NCBI GenBank assembly: GCA_035506435.1
Contig: DATJPK010000047.1
Coordinates: forward strand, 1-12,655
Direction of reading: 5' to 3'
DNA: 12,655 nt
DNA from: JACTUA01 sp035506435
GTDB taxonomy: Archaea; Halobacteriota; Methanomicrobia; Methanomicrobiales; JACTUA01
The notes beneath the pieces were generated by a model, which was given only the letters and a program-made list of their open reading frames with translations, was not told where the DNA came from and did no database searches. The translations under genes and the position numbers were made by a program. The first letter of the stretch is position 1. The number at the start of each line of letters is the position of its first letter. Below, piece by piece: positions 6,840-12,655 of the stretch.

Positions 6840-7499
6840 ATGGAGCATGCCGTGTGCGAGGACCTCCTCGAGGCGGTCCTCGTCCTCACCGAGGAGCGCG
6901 GGGCACCCCCCTCGACAGGGGACATTGCCGCGCGGCTTGCGAGGGAGCCGGCCTCCATCGAGTCCCAGCTCATGGACATGGAACGGGCCGGGAAGGTGAG
7001 GGTCGATCCACCGGGGAAGGTCGTCCTCCTCCCGGCTGGGAAGGCCATCGCCTCCCGGGTGGTGAACCGGCACCGGATCCTCGAGTCCTTCCTTGCCGAG
7101 AAGCTGGGCGTCGAGCCCCGCACCGCCGCGGGAGAGGCATGCCTGATGGAGCACCAGGTATCCGACGAGACCATCCGGAGGCTCTCGGAGTTCCTCGGGC
7201 ACGGAGAAGAGCGGCACCGCCACCGGGGGGGCGGCGGGGGAGCAGGGCCGGGTGTGGCCGGTGCCCCGGCCGCGCCCATCCCCCTCTCCGAGTATCCCGA
7301 GGGGACCCGCCTCCGGGTGATGGCCATCGGGAATTTCTCCCGGGTCCGCCGGCTCGCCGACGTCGGGCTCCTCCCCGGCGAGTCCCTCGTCCTCAAGCGC
7401 CGGCTCTCCAACGGGTCGGTCGTCGTCGAGGTGAAGGGGAGCGACATCGCCCTCTCTTCGGAGGTCGCGGCCACCATCCTCGTGGAGGAGCAGGGATGA
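6840..7499 (+). CDS. DtxR/IdeR-family metal-dependent repressor with C-terminal FeoA-like domain
   Basis: The 219-residue protein has a winged-helix DNA-binding region at about 5-65, then the DtxR-family metal-binding and dimerisation region: R-H78-R-I-L-E82 and E99-A-C101-L-M-E104-H105. The C-x2-E-H arrangement matches the DtxR/IdeR type, where Cys favours Fe(II), rather than the MntR type. A Gly/His-rich linker (about 120-140, including H-R-H-R and five consecutive Gly) leads to an SH3-like FeoA domain at about 148-219. The full length matches DtxR. It probably represses transcription when bound to ferrous iron. It lies directly upstream of feoB with an ATGA overlap, which makes autoregulation of the iron-uptake operon likely. 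No separate feoA gene is present here, so this domain might also contact FeoB; that is inference. ATG 6840 is used because the frame begins there with the conserved E-D-x-L-E-A start of the HTH. Confidence 0.9.
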   Translation: MEHAVCEDLLEAVLVLTEERGAPPSTGDIAARLAREPASIESQLMDMERAGKVRVDPPGKVVLLPAGKAIASRVVNRHRILESFLAEKLGVEPRTAAGEACLMEHQVSDETIRRLSEFLGHGEERHRHRGGGGGAGPGVAGAPAAPIPLSEYPEGTRLRVMAIGNFSRVRRLADVGLLPGESLVLKRRLSNGSVVVEVKGSDIALSSEVAATILVEEQG

Positions 7500-9346
7500 G
7501 GTTCGCCTTCGTGGGGAACCCGAACGTTGGAAAGTCCCTCATCTTCAACCGGCTCACCGGCCTCGGCGTCGACGTCTCGAACTACCCTGGATCGACGGTC
7601 GTGCTCCACCGCGGTGCAACCTGCGTGGACAGGGAGAAGGTGGAGGTCGTCGATCTCCCGGGGGTGTACTCCATCGACGGGGAGGCAGACGAGGAGGCCC
7701 TCGCGCGCCGGATCCTCACGGAGCCGGGGCTGGACGGGGCCATCATGGTCCTCAATGCCACGAACCTCGAGCGTAACCTTTACCTCCTCCTCCAGGTGGC
7801 GGAGACCGGCATCCCCCTCGTTGTCGTCGTGAACATGATGGACGAGGCCGAGGCGGCCGGCCTCGCGGTGGACCTCGCGGGGCTCGCGGCGATCCTCGGG
7901 GTGGAGGTCATCGGGACCGCGGCGGTGAGCGGGAGGAACCTCGGCGGGATCATGCCCCTCGCCCTCGGGAAGGCCCGGCCGGCTGCCGTGAGCGTGCCCT
8001 ATGACACCGACGTGGAGGCTGCCATCCGGACGCTCGGGAAGACCTTCGGGGCAAGCAGGGTCGCGGCCATCTGGGCGCTCGACGACATCGGCACCGACCC
8101 CTCGCTGAAAGAACCGGCGGCAGATCTCTCCGAGGAGATCGAGGCCAGCCACCGGATGTCCGTCCACCAGATCATGGCCCTGAACCGGTACACCCTCTCC
8201 CGCGAGATCGCGGGGAAGGTGGTGAAGAAGGGAGGGGCCGGGTCGCGGGCCGACCTCGACCAGGTGCTCTCCCGCGAGATCCCGGGCATCCCGATCCTCG
8301 CGGGGGTACTCGTCGGGATGCTCCTCCTCGTCTTCGTCGTCGGCTCCTTTCTCGAGGGGCTCATCGTGTCTGCCTTCCAGCGCTTTGCCATCACCCCCCT
8401 CCTTTCCCTCGGCCTCCCGCCCCTCGCCGAGAAGGTCGCGGTCTCCGGGCTGATCGGCGTCCAGGCCGGGTTCGGCATCGCCTTTCCCTACATCCTCCTC
8501 TTCTTCCTCCTCCTCTCTGTACTCGAGGACTCGGGGTACCTGGCCCGGGCGGCGTTCCTCGCCGATCGGGCGATGCACCGGCTGGGGCTGCACGGCGGCG
8601 CCATCATCCCGATGGTCATCGCGTTCGGGTGCAATGTCCCGGCCATCATGGCGGCAAGGAACCTCGGCACGAAGCGGGAGCGGCTCATCGCGGCGTTCCT
8701 GATCACCCTCGTGCCCTGCTCGGCACGGACCGTGATCATCGCGGGGATGGTGGCCGCCTTCGTGGGGATCCCGGCCGCCCTCTCCATTTACGTCATGGTG
8801 TTCCTCGTCATCTTCGCAACCGGGGCCCTCCTCTCGCGGGTCACCCCGGGAGGCCAGTTCGGCATGATCCTCGAGATCGTCCCGCTCCGGTGGCCGAAGG
8901 CGGATCTCGTCCTCGCGAAGTCGGTGCACCGACTCAGGGACTTTCTCGTCGCTGCGATACCGCTCCTCGTCATCGGGAGCTGCGTCCTCGGGGTGCTCGA
9001 GTTTTACGGGATCCTCGCAATCTTCCAGGGCCTCGCCGCCCCCCTCTTCGAGGGCGTCCTCGGCCTGCCCTCCTACGCCATCACCGCCCTCCTCTTCGGG
9101 ATCCTCAGGAAGGAGATGGCCATCGAGACCCTCGCCGTGCTTGCCGGGACCGCGAACCTCCCCCTCGCCCTCTCCACCCTCCAGATCTATATCTTCGCCG
9201 TCATGTCCACGATGTTCGTCCCCTGCGTCTCGACGATGGCTGTCCTCTCCCGGGAGAACGGCTGGAAGGTCTCGGCGCTCGTGACGGCCTACACCGTGCT
9301 CCTCGGGATAGGTATCGGGGCAATCATTAACATGGCATTTGCATAG
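7496..9346 (+). CDS. feoB: Ferrous iron transport protein B
   Basis: FeoB is the membrane permease for Fe(II) uptake, with an N-terminal GTPase domain. The 616-residue product shows G1 G7-N-P-N-V-G-K-S14, N-Y-P-G-S-T in the switch I area, G3 D53-L-P-G56 and G4 N113-M-M-D116. A spacer follows, and the membrane domain begins near 265. It carries the two gate motifs G-C379-N-V-P and F-V-P-C577-V-S-T, plus P-C-S-A-R-T between them. The length is below that of E. coli FeoB (773) but normal for the core of archaeal proteins. ATG 7496 follows GGAGGAG (7484-7490) by 5 bases and overlaps the regulator stop in ATGA, so translation is coupled. The open frame upstream lies inside the regulator gene. It probably shares a transcript with the repressor and is induced when iron is scarce. 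Confidence 0.97.
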   Translation: MRFAFVGNPNVGKSLIFNRLTGLGVDVSNYPGSTVVLHRGATCVDREKVEVVDLPGVYSIDGEADEEALARRILTEPGLDGAIMVLNATNLERNLYLLLQVAETGIPLVVVVNMMDEAEAAGLAVDLAGLAAILGVEVIGTAAVSGRNLGGIMPLALGKARPAAVSVPYDTDVEAAIRTLGKTFGASRVAAIWALDDIGTDPSLKEPAADLSEEIEASHRMSVHQIMALNRYTLSREIAGKVVKKGGAGSRADLDQVLSREIPGIPILAGVLVGMLLLVFVVGSFLEGLIVSAFQRFAITPLLSLGLPPLAEKVAVSGLIGVQAGFGIAFPYILLFFLLLSVLEDSGYLARAAFLADRAMHRLGLHGGAIIPMVIAFGCNVPAIMAARNLGTKRERLIAAFLITLVPCSARTVIIAGMVAAFVGIPAALSIYVMVFLVIFATGALLSRVTPGGQFGMILEIVPLRWPKADLVLAKSVHRLRDFLVAAIPLLVIGSCVLGVLEFYGILAIFQGLAAPLFEGVLGLPSYAITALLFGILRKEMAIETLAVLAGTANLPLALSTLQIYIFAVMSTMFVPCVSTMAVLSRENGWKVSALVTAYTVLLGIGIGAIINMAFA

Positions 9347-9360
9347 GTACGTGAGGAGCC

Positions 9361-10122
9361 ATGCTTACCTTCATCGGCCTCGGCCTCTCCGACGAACAGG
9401 ACATCTCGGTGAAGGGCCTCGAGGCCGTCCGGTCCGCCGACCACGTCTATCTCGAGACCCACACCTCCCGGCTCACGGGGACGACCCCTGCCGCCCTCTC
9501 ACGGTTCTACGGCCGGCAGGTCATTCCGGTGACGAGGGAGGACCTCGAGGTCCGGCCCGGCGGGATCCTTGCCCTCGCACGGGAGGGGGAGGTCGCCCTC
9601 CTCTGCGGGGGCGACCCCATGGTCTCGACGACCCATGCCGACCTGCGCCTCCGGGCGAAGGCGGCGGGGGTGGGGACCCGGATCATCCACGGGGCCTCGA
9701 TCCAGAGCGCCGTGTCGGGCCTCACGGGCCTGCAGAACTACCGGTTCGGAAGGCCGGTCTCCCTCCCCTTCCCCTCGGGCTCCTGGTTCCCGACGACCCC
9801 CATCGACGCCGTGCTCGGGAACCTCGCCGCCCGGCTCCATACCCTGGTATTCCTGGACATCCAGGGCGAGCGGCTCATGACCGTGAACGAGGGGATCGCC
9901 CTTCTCGGCGAAATGGCGGCCCGGACCTCCCGGGCGGCCCCCCCGCTCTACGTCGGGATCGCCCGGGCGGGTTCGCCGGACGCGGTTGTTGCCGCGGGGA
10001 CCGCGGGGCAGCTCGCGGAGGTGGACTTCGGCCCGCCCCTGCACATCCTCGCCGTCCCCGCCGACCTCCACCCCGTGGAACAGGAGTACCTGGAGGCGTT
10101 CTCCCGCCATGAGGGTCGCTGA
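9361..10122 (+). CDS. dph5: Diphthine synthase
   Basis: The enzyme methylates the modified histidine of elongation factor 2 with S-adenosylmethionine during diphthamide synthesis, in the cytoplasm. The 253-residue protein has the family's N-terminal G-L-G-L-S-D-E-Q-D-I-S-V-K-G-L, then C-G-G-D-P-M-V-S-T-T-H and H-G-A-S-I-Q-S-A-V-S-G-L. These belong to the tetrapyrrole-methylase fold as used in archaeal DphB. The length is typical (about 250-265). The ATG at 9361 is preceded at close range by GTGAGGAG (9351-9358), 14 bases after the feoB stop, so cotranscription with feoB is likely although there is no functional link. The next gene starts inside its last codons. Confidence 0.96.
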   Translation: MLTFIGLGLSDEQDISVKGLEAVRSADHVYLETHTSRLTGTTPAALSRFYGRQVIPVTREDLEVRPGGILALAREGEVALLCGGDPMVSTTHADLRLRAKAAGVGTRIIHGASIQSAVSGLTGLQNYRFGRPVSLPFPSGSWFPTTPIDAVLGNLAARLHTLVFLDIQGERLMTVNEGIALLGEMAARTSRAAPPLYVGIARAGSPDAVVAAGTAGQLAEVDFGPPLHILAVPADLHPVEQEYLEAFSRHEGR

Positions 10123-10687
10123 GTTCGGCGGGCTCCTCGGCGAGGCCGTCCGGGGGACCGTCCCCTGCTCGCCCGAGGGAACCCCCCTGTGGCGCCTCGC
10201 CCGCGAGGCTCACGGGATGGCGGATGCCTACCTCGCAGACGGGAGGACGTTTCTCTCGTCGGGGGACACGATGAACGCCCTCGCGGCCTTTGCCTATGCC
10301 TCGGGGTGGCTCGACGCATCCCTGGCGCTCGGGCTCCTCTCCGGGCCGGCCGCCACGGGTATCCCGGATTTTACCGAGGAGCAGGCCTCCTTCGGGGGAG
10401 AACGGTTCAGGGAGAAGCGGGCACGGTACCGGCAGATGCTTGCCTCGGCCATCGAGGCGGTGGAATGTTCCCCCGACACGGGGAGCCCCCTCTTCCCGGC
10501 GGCAGTCGCCGCCCTCGACCGGGCAGGGGCCCTCCTCGCCGAGGGCGACCGCCATACCCGCGGGGGGCGGGAGGGCGATGCCCTCGCATGCTTCAGCCAC
10601 GGGCACGGCTGGCTCGACGCCGGGGTGAGGGCCGGCCTCTTCCGGATCCTCCACTCCCGCGAGCTTTTTACAGCCGGACCACTGTAG
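10109..10687 (+). CDS. DUF357-family protein with two repeats
   Basis: This 192-residue soluble protein is an archaeal DUF357-type protein with two copies of the family signature. One is G-D-T-M-N-A-L-A-A-F-A-Y-A-S-G-W-L-D-A-S at roughly 52-71. The other is G-D-A-L-A-C-F-S-H-G-H-G-W-L-D-A-G-V-R-A near the C-terminus. Each is preceded by a helical stretch (L-A-D-G-R-T-F-L-S-S and L-A-E-G-D-R-H-T), so the protein looks like a tandem helical duplication, TPR-like in feel. The molecular function is unknown. ATG 10109 gives a 14-base overlap with dph5 and has GGAGG 12 bases upstream. Frames starting earlier lie inside dph5. The overlap suggests coupled expression with dph5. No membrane segment, Cys cluster or nucleotide-binding motif is visible. 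Confidence 0.82.
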   Translation: MRVAEFGGLLGEAVRGTVPCSPEGTPLWRLAREAHGMADAYLADGRTFLSSGDTMNALAAFAYASGWLDASLALGLLSGPAATGIPDFTEEQASFGGERFREKRARYRQMLASAIEAVECSPDTGSPLFPAAVAALDRAGALLAEGDRHTRGGREGDALACFSHGHGWLDAGVRAGLFRILHSRELFTAGPL

Positions 10688-10704
10688 AAAGTTTTTGAAC
10701 TTTC
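10687..10704 (+). terminator. Inverted repeat at the end of the feo-dph5 operon
   Basis: GAAAGTT (10687-10693) and AACTTTC (10698-10704) form a perfect 7-base stem with a TTTG loop, starting on the last base of the DUF357 stop codon. A run of five T (10692-10696) spans the stem-loop junction. It could mark transcription termination of the upstream operon or be a protein-binding palindrome for the downstream promoter. Confidence 0.35.
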
Positions 10705-10705
10705 C

Positions 10706-10720
10706 CTGTAACCGGTACAG
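10706..10720. repeat. Short inverted repeat (CTGTA/TACAG)
   Basis: CTGTA (10706-10710) and TACAG (10716-10720) flank ACCGG. The size and symmetry suit a regulator-binding half-site pair more than a stable RNA hairpin. It lies upstream of the flippase-like gene; no binding protein can be named. Confidence 0.25.
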
Positions 10721-10727
10721 CTGCACA

Positions 10728-10747
10728 GCGCCGGGGACGCCCGGCGC
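10728..10747 (+). repeat. GC-rich hairpin upstream of the flippase-like gene
   Basis: GCGCCGGG (10728-10735) and CCCGGCGC (10740-10747) form a perfect 8-base stem with a 4-base GACG loop. It ends 7 bases before the GGGGGAGGT ribosome binding site (10755-10763) of the next gene. It may be a 5'-UTR structure or part of a terminator region. Confidence 0.4.
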
Positions 10748-10769
10748 CGGGATCGGGGGAGGTTTACCG

Positions 10770-11843
10770 GTGGAGCGTTTCCAGTGGAAGTGGCTCGTCG
10801 TCTCGGTGAGCTTCAGCATTGTCGTCCTCGCCCTCGTCCTCTCGTTTACCGTGACCGACCAGACCTTCGAGTACCTCCGCCGCTTAAACCCCGTGTTCCT
10901 CCTCCTCGCCATCGTGTTCCACTTCCTTGCGTACGGCTTCTGGGCGCTCCGGATCCAGAAGATGGCAGCTTCGCTCGGGCACAAGGTGGAGTTCAGCTAC
11001 TGCCTGAACCTGGTCATGGCAAACCTCCTCGCCGGGGCCATCACCCCCGCCCAGGCCGGCGGCGAGCCGGTGCGGATCCACCAGCTGTACCGGCACGGGG
11101 TTCCCCTCGGCGACGCGACGGCCATCGTGGTCGTCGAGCGGGTCCTCGACGCCATCGTCCTCGGCGTCGCGGGGATCGGGGCAATCATCCTCCTCGGGGA
11201 GATGGTCGAGGAGGTGCCACGGAGCCTGACCCTCGTCATCACCATCGCCTGGCTCATCATGGTCCTCTTCATCGCCGCCTTCATCTTCTCGGTGCGGAAC
11301 CCCGAGATCCTGAAGAAGTTCCTGAAAAAGGTGTCCCGGCCCTTCGTGAAGCGGTGGGACTTGAAACGGGTCGGGCGGTTCATCGCGTCCATCGACCGGG
11401 AGGTGGACAACTTCCACGAGAGCCTCTCCCGGTTCATCGCCCATTCCCGCCGGGGGCTCGTCTGGGGGACCCTCTACACCGGCCTCTTCTGGTTCTCGGA
11501 GTTCATCATCGTCTCGCTGATCCTGATCGGTATCGGCGAGCAGCCCCACTACCTCCTCTCGCTCGTCGCCCAGATCGTCATCGCCATCGTCATGATGATC
11601 CCCCTCACCCCGGGCTCCTCGGGCATCGCCGAGCTCTCCGCCACCTCGGTCTACAGCCTCTTCGTGAGCTCCTCCATCGTCGGGGTCCTCGTCGTCGTCT
11701 GGCGGGCGATCTTCTATTACTTAAACATCGTCGTGGGGATCCTCGCAAGCATCCCGATCATCCAGCGGGAGATGCTGCGGCGGGGCAGCCCCACCGGCGA
11801 CAACGAACCCGCCCCCGCTGACGAGGGGCACCCCAAGGTTTAA
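10770..11843 (+). CDS. Flippase-like integral membrane protein (LPG-synthase TM domain, UPF0104)
   Basis: The 357-residue polytopic membrane protein belongs to the lysylphosphatidylglycerol-synthase transmembrane/UPF0104 family. Hydrophobic segments lie near 8-27, 42-60, 80-92, 118-142, 153-174, 232-256, 262-278, 295-314 and 316-332. The conserved T-P-A-Q-A-G-G-E-P-V-R at 92-102 and P-L-T-P-G-S-S-G-I-A-E-L at 278-289 are the family hallmarks. A basic cytosolic loop spans about 180-230, and the tail after 340 is polar. Archaeal members are often annotated as flippase-like, and one (haloarchaeal AglD) acts in protein glycosylation; the substrate here is unknown. GTG 10770 is chosen over a TTG at 10695 because GGGGGAGGT (10755-10763) lies 7 bases upstream. 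The extra 25 residues from the TTG would run through the hairpins and do not look like a membrane-protein N-terminus. The next gene begins 1 base after its stop. Confidence 0.88.
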   Translation: MERFQWKWLVVSVSFSIVVLALVLSFTVTDQTFEYLRRLNPVFLLLAIVFHFLAYGFWALRIQKMAASLGHKVEFSYCLNLVMANLLAGAITPAQAGGEPVRIHQLYRHGVPLGDATAIVVVERVLDAIVLGVAGIGAIILLGEMVEEVPRSLTLVITIAWLIMVLFIAAFIFSVRNPEILKKFLKKVSRPFVKRWDLKRVGRFIASIDREVDNFHESLSRFIAHSRRGLVWGTLYTGLFWFSEFIIVSLILIGIGEQPHYLLSLVAQIVIAIVMMIPLTPGSSGIAELSATSVYSLFVSSSIVGVLVVVWRAIFYYLNIVVGILASIPIIQREMLRRGSPTGDNEPAPADEGHPKV

Positions 11844-11844
11844 C

Positions 11845-12321
11845 GTGCAACACGGCGATGTTTCCATCGCCATGGAAGGCGAGCGCTGCAGGGTGAAGGG
11901 TGTCTTTCTCTCGATGAGCGAGCAGGGGGCGGCAGCCCCGACGGTGCTCCTCGAGATCCCCTCGGGGGCGTGCATCCCGATCTACATCGGGCTCTGGGAG
12001 GCCATTTCCATCCGGAACGCCATCAAGGGGGAGGTCCTCCCGAGGCCCATCACCCATGACCTCTTCGTCGAGGTGTTAAAGAGGCTCCATGCGACGGTCA
12101 CCGCCCTCTCCATCGACGCGCTCGAGGACGGGATCTTCTATGCAAAGCTCCACGTGAAAATGGACGGGGTGGTCGAGGTGGTGGACTGCCGGCCGAGCGA
12201 CGGGATCGCGATCGCCCTCCGGTCCGACGCTCCCATCACCGTCGAGGAAGGGGTGGTGTCCCTCTCCTCGAAGAAGCGCGAGGACCTGCCCAACCTGCAG
12301 GACCTCGACTCGGTGATGTGA
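11845..12321 (+). CDS. Bifunctional nuclease (DUF151/BFN) family protein
   Basis: The 158-residue cytoplasmic protein matches the DUF151/bifunctional nuclease family. It has V-L-L-E-I-P-S-G and I-P-I-Y-I-G near the start, then L-P-R-P-I-T-H-D-L-F. Next come the I-D-A-L-E-D-G-I-F-Y-A-K-L region and V-D-C-R-P-S-D-G-I-A-I-A-L-R followed by A-P-I-T-V-E-E. A plant member has reported RNase and DNase activity; the role in archaea is unknown. GTG 11845 follows the previous stop by 1 base, with a weak AAGG upstream. An in-frame ATG at 11872 (residue 10) is an alternative start and is immediately preceded by a hairpin. Cotranscription with the flippase-like gene is very likely. The gene ends 12 bases before the convergent hisE stop. 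Confidence 0.9.
   Translation: MQHGDVSIAMEGERCRVKGVFLSMSEQGAAAPTVLLEIPSGACIPIYIGLWEAISIRNAIKGEVLPRPITHDLFVEVLKRLHATVTALSIDALEDGIFYAKLHVKMDGVVEVVDCRPSDGIAIALRSDAPITVEEGVVSLSSKKREDLPNLQDLDSVM
11854..11871 (+). repeat. Hairpin in the first codons of the DUF151 gene
   Basis: GGCGATG (11854-11860) and CATCGCC (11865-11871) form a perfect 7-base stem around TTTC. It lies between the GTG start (11845) and the in-frame ATG at 11872. It could modulate initiation or be chance. Confidence 0.35.
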
Positions 12322-12333
12322 GCCGGGCCGGGG

Positions 12334-12627
12334 TTACGGGCGACGCCTTTTTTCGAGTTCCGCGAGGACATCCTCGAAATCGATCCCCGCGGCGGCGAGG
12401 GCCACCATGAGGTGGAACTGGAGGTCGGCCGCCTCGGAGACGGTCGCCCCGCGCCTCCCGTTTTTCACGGCGATGATGAACTCCGCCGCCTCCTCGCCGA
12501 CCTTTTCGAGCACCCCGTCGATCCCCTTCTCCCCGGAGACGAGCCGGCCCACGTACGACCCCTCTTTCGGGTGGGCGATCCGGTCCCGGATGACCTCCCA
12601 GAGGCCGGGGAGGGTGGTGTCCTTCAT
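12334..12627 (-). CDS. hisE: Phosphoribosyl-ATP pyrophosphatase
   Basis: HisE hydrolyses phosphoribosyl-ATP to phosphoribosyl-AMP, the second step of histidine biosynthesis, in the cytoplasm. The 97-residue product has the all-alpha MazG-like metal-binding pattern K-V-G-E-E-A-A-E-F-I-I-A at about 42-53 and E-A-A-D-L-Q-F-H-L-M-V-A-L-A at about 65-78. It ends in a typical E-L-E-K-R-R. The length is normal for a free-standing HisE, separate from HisI. ATG 12627 has GGGGGA about 5 bases upstream. The frame also remains open to the right edge, so a slightly longer form cannot be excluded, but the start chosen overlaps a possible upstream stop in ATGA, as is common in this window. It is convergent with the DUF151 gene. 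Confidence 0.95.
   Translation of the reverse strand: MKDTTLPGLWEVIRDRIAHPKEGSYVGRLVSGEKGIDGVLEKVGEEAAEFIIAVKNGRRGATVSEAADLQFHLMVALAAAGIDFEDVLAELEKRRRP
12348..12353 (+). terminator. Oligo-T tract after the DUF151 gene
   Basis: Six consecutive T on the plus strand lie 26 bases beyond the DUF151 stop, inside the last codons of convergent hisE. Archaeal RNA polymerase can terminate at such tracts. The run also simply encodes E-K-R on the other strand, so the evidence is weak. Confidence 0.25.
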
Positions 12628-12655
12628 TGCCCGTCCCCCGAGGAAAGGATCTCGC
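12624..12655 (-). CDS. Possible C-terminal end of a gene upstream of hisE
   Basis: On the minus strand one frame reads E-I-L-S-S-G-D-G-Q then TGA (12626-12624), and the TGA overlaps the hisE ATG as ATGA. Four-base overlaps of this kind join several operon neighbours here, so this may be the tail of a gene cotranscribed with hisE. Only nine codons are visible and the frame could be chance; the product cannot be named. Confidence 0.3.
   Translation of the reverse strand, partial: EILSSGDGQ

Noticed and set aside
6747..7223. N-terminal extension of PolX
   Set aside because: It would cross the divergent promoter and the opposite-strand regulator, and the known PolX N-terminus begins at the ATG at 6746.
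6683..8929. A 748-codon open frame on the minus strand opposite the regulator and feoB
   Set aside because: Its translation is low-complexity (Arg, Gly, Asp, Glu, Pro, His), has no recognisable domain, and lies opposite two genes with clear motifs. Long antisense frames are expected at this GC content.
10695..10769. N-terminal extension of the flippase-like protein from a TTG
   Set aside because: The extension runs through inverted repeats and encodes a Gly/Pro/Cys-rich stretch, while a strong Shine-Dalgarno correctly precedes the GTG at 10770.
1..12655. Insertion sequences, CRISPR arrays, tRNA/rRNA genes, phage genes
   Set aside because: No transposase motifs, regularly spaced repeats, cloverleaf sequences or phage proteins were seen. 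Composition is uniform apart from the AT-rich region near 1000-1035.

Overview
The window looks like a chromosomal segment from a high-GC methanogenic archaeon, most likely of the Methanomicrobiales. This is judged from gene content and codon use, not from a database match. The archaeal markers are a class I lysyl-tRNA synthetase, diphthine synthase, an archaeal pilin-type N-terminus, a PolX fused to a PHP domain, DUF357 and COG2108 proteins, and AT-rich TATA boxes in otherwise GC-rich DNA. Genes are dense, many neighbours overlap by 4 bases (GTGA or ATGA), and no gene-free stretch exceeds 300 bases. No rRNA, tRNA, insertion sequence, CRISPR array or phage gene is visible.

Layout. (1) 1-927, minus: a pilin-like, probably glycosylated surface protein that runs off the left edge. 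(2) 928-1186: a 259-base AT-rich divergent promoter region with two TATA boxes 17 bases apart and a possible leader for the next operon. (3) 1187-4459, plus: a tightly overlapped operon of class I lysS, a radical SAM protein of unknown function (COG2108) and a cis-prenyltransferase. (4) 5058-4468, minus: a second, degenerate cis-prenyltransferase homologue, translationally coupled to the upstream polX-PHP gene (6746-5055). (5) 6747-6839: a compact divergent promoter region where both flanking genes may be leaderless. (6) 6840-10687, plus: a DtxR/IdeR-type regulator with a C-terminal FeoA-like domain, feoB, dph5 and a double-DUF357 protein. (7) 10688-10769: an intergenic stretch with three consecutive short inverted repeats. 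(8) 10770-12321, plus: a flippase-like (LPG-synthase TM/UPF0104) membrane protein followed after 1 base by a bifunctional-nuclease (DUF151) protein. (9) 12627-12334, minus: hisE, convergent with the preceding gene and possibly coupled to a gene beyond the right edge.

The most interesting signal is the pair of convergent cis-prenyltransferase homologues, whose stop codons are 8 bases apart. The plus-strand copy keeps the catalytic DGN motif but has lost the C-terminal RxG motif. The minus-strand copy has lost the catalytic Asp and the diphosphate-binding Arg residues but keeps the E-L-F-F segment and a C-terminal R-F-G-G. This split resembles the catalytic and non-catalytic subunits of eukaryotic DHDDS/NgBR, so the two products may form one heteromeric enzyme making the polyprenyl carrier for surface glycosylation. 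The other second-look items are the possible short reading frames and hairpin ahead of lysS, the unassigned radical SAM protein in that operon, and the iron-uptake operon whose only FeoA-like domain lies on its predicted repressor.
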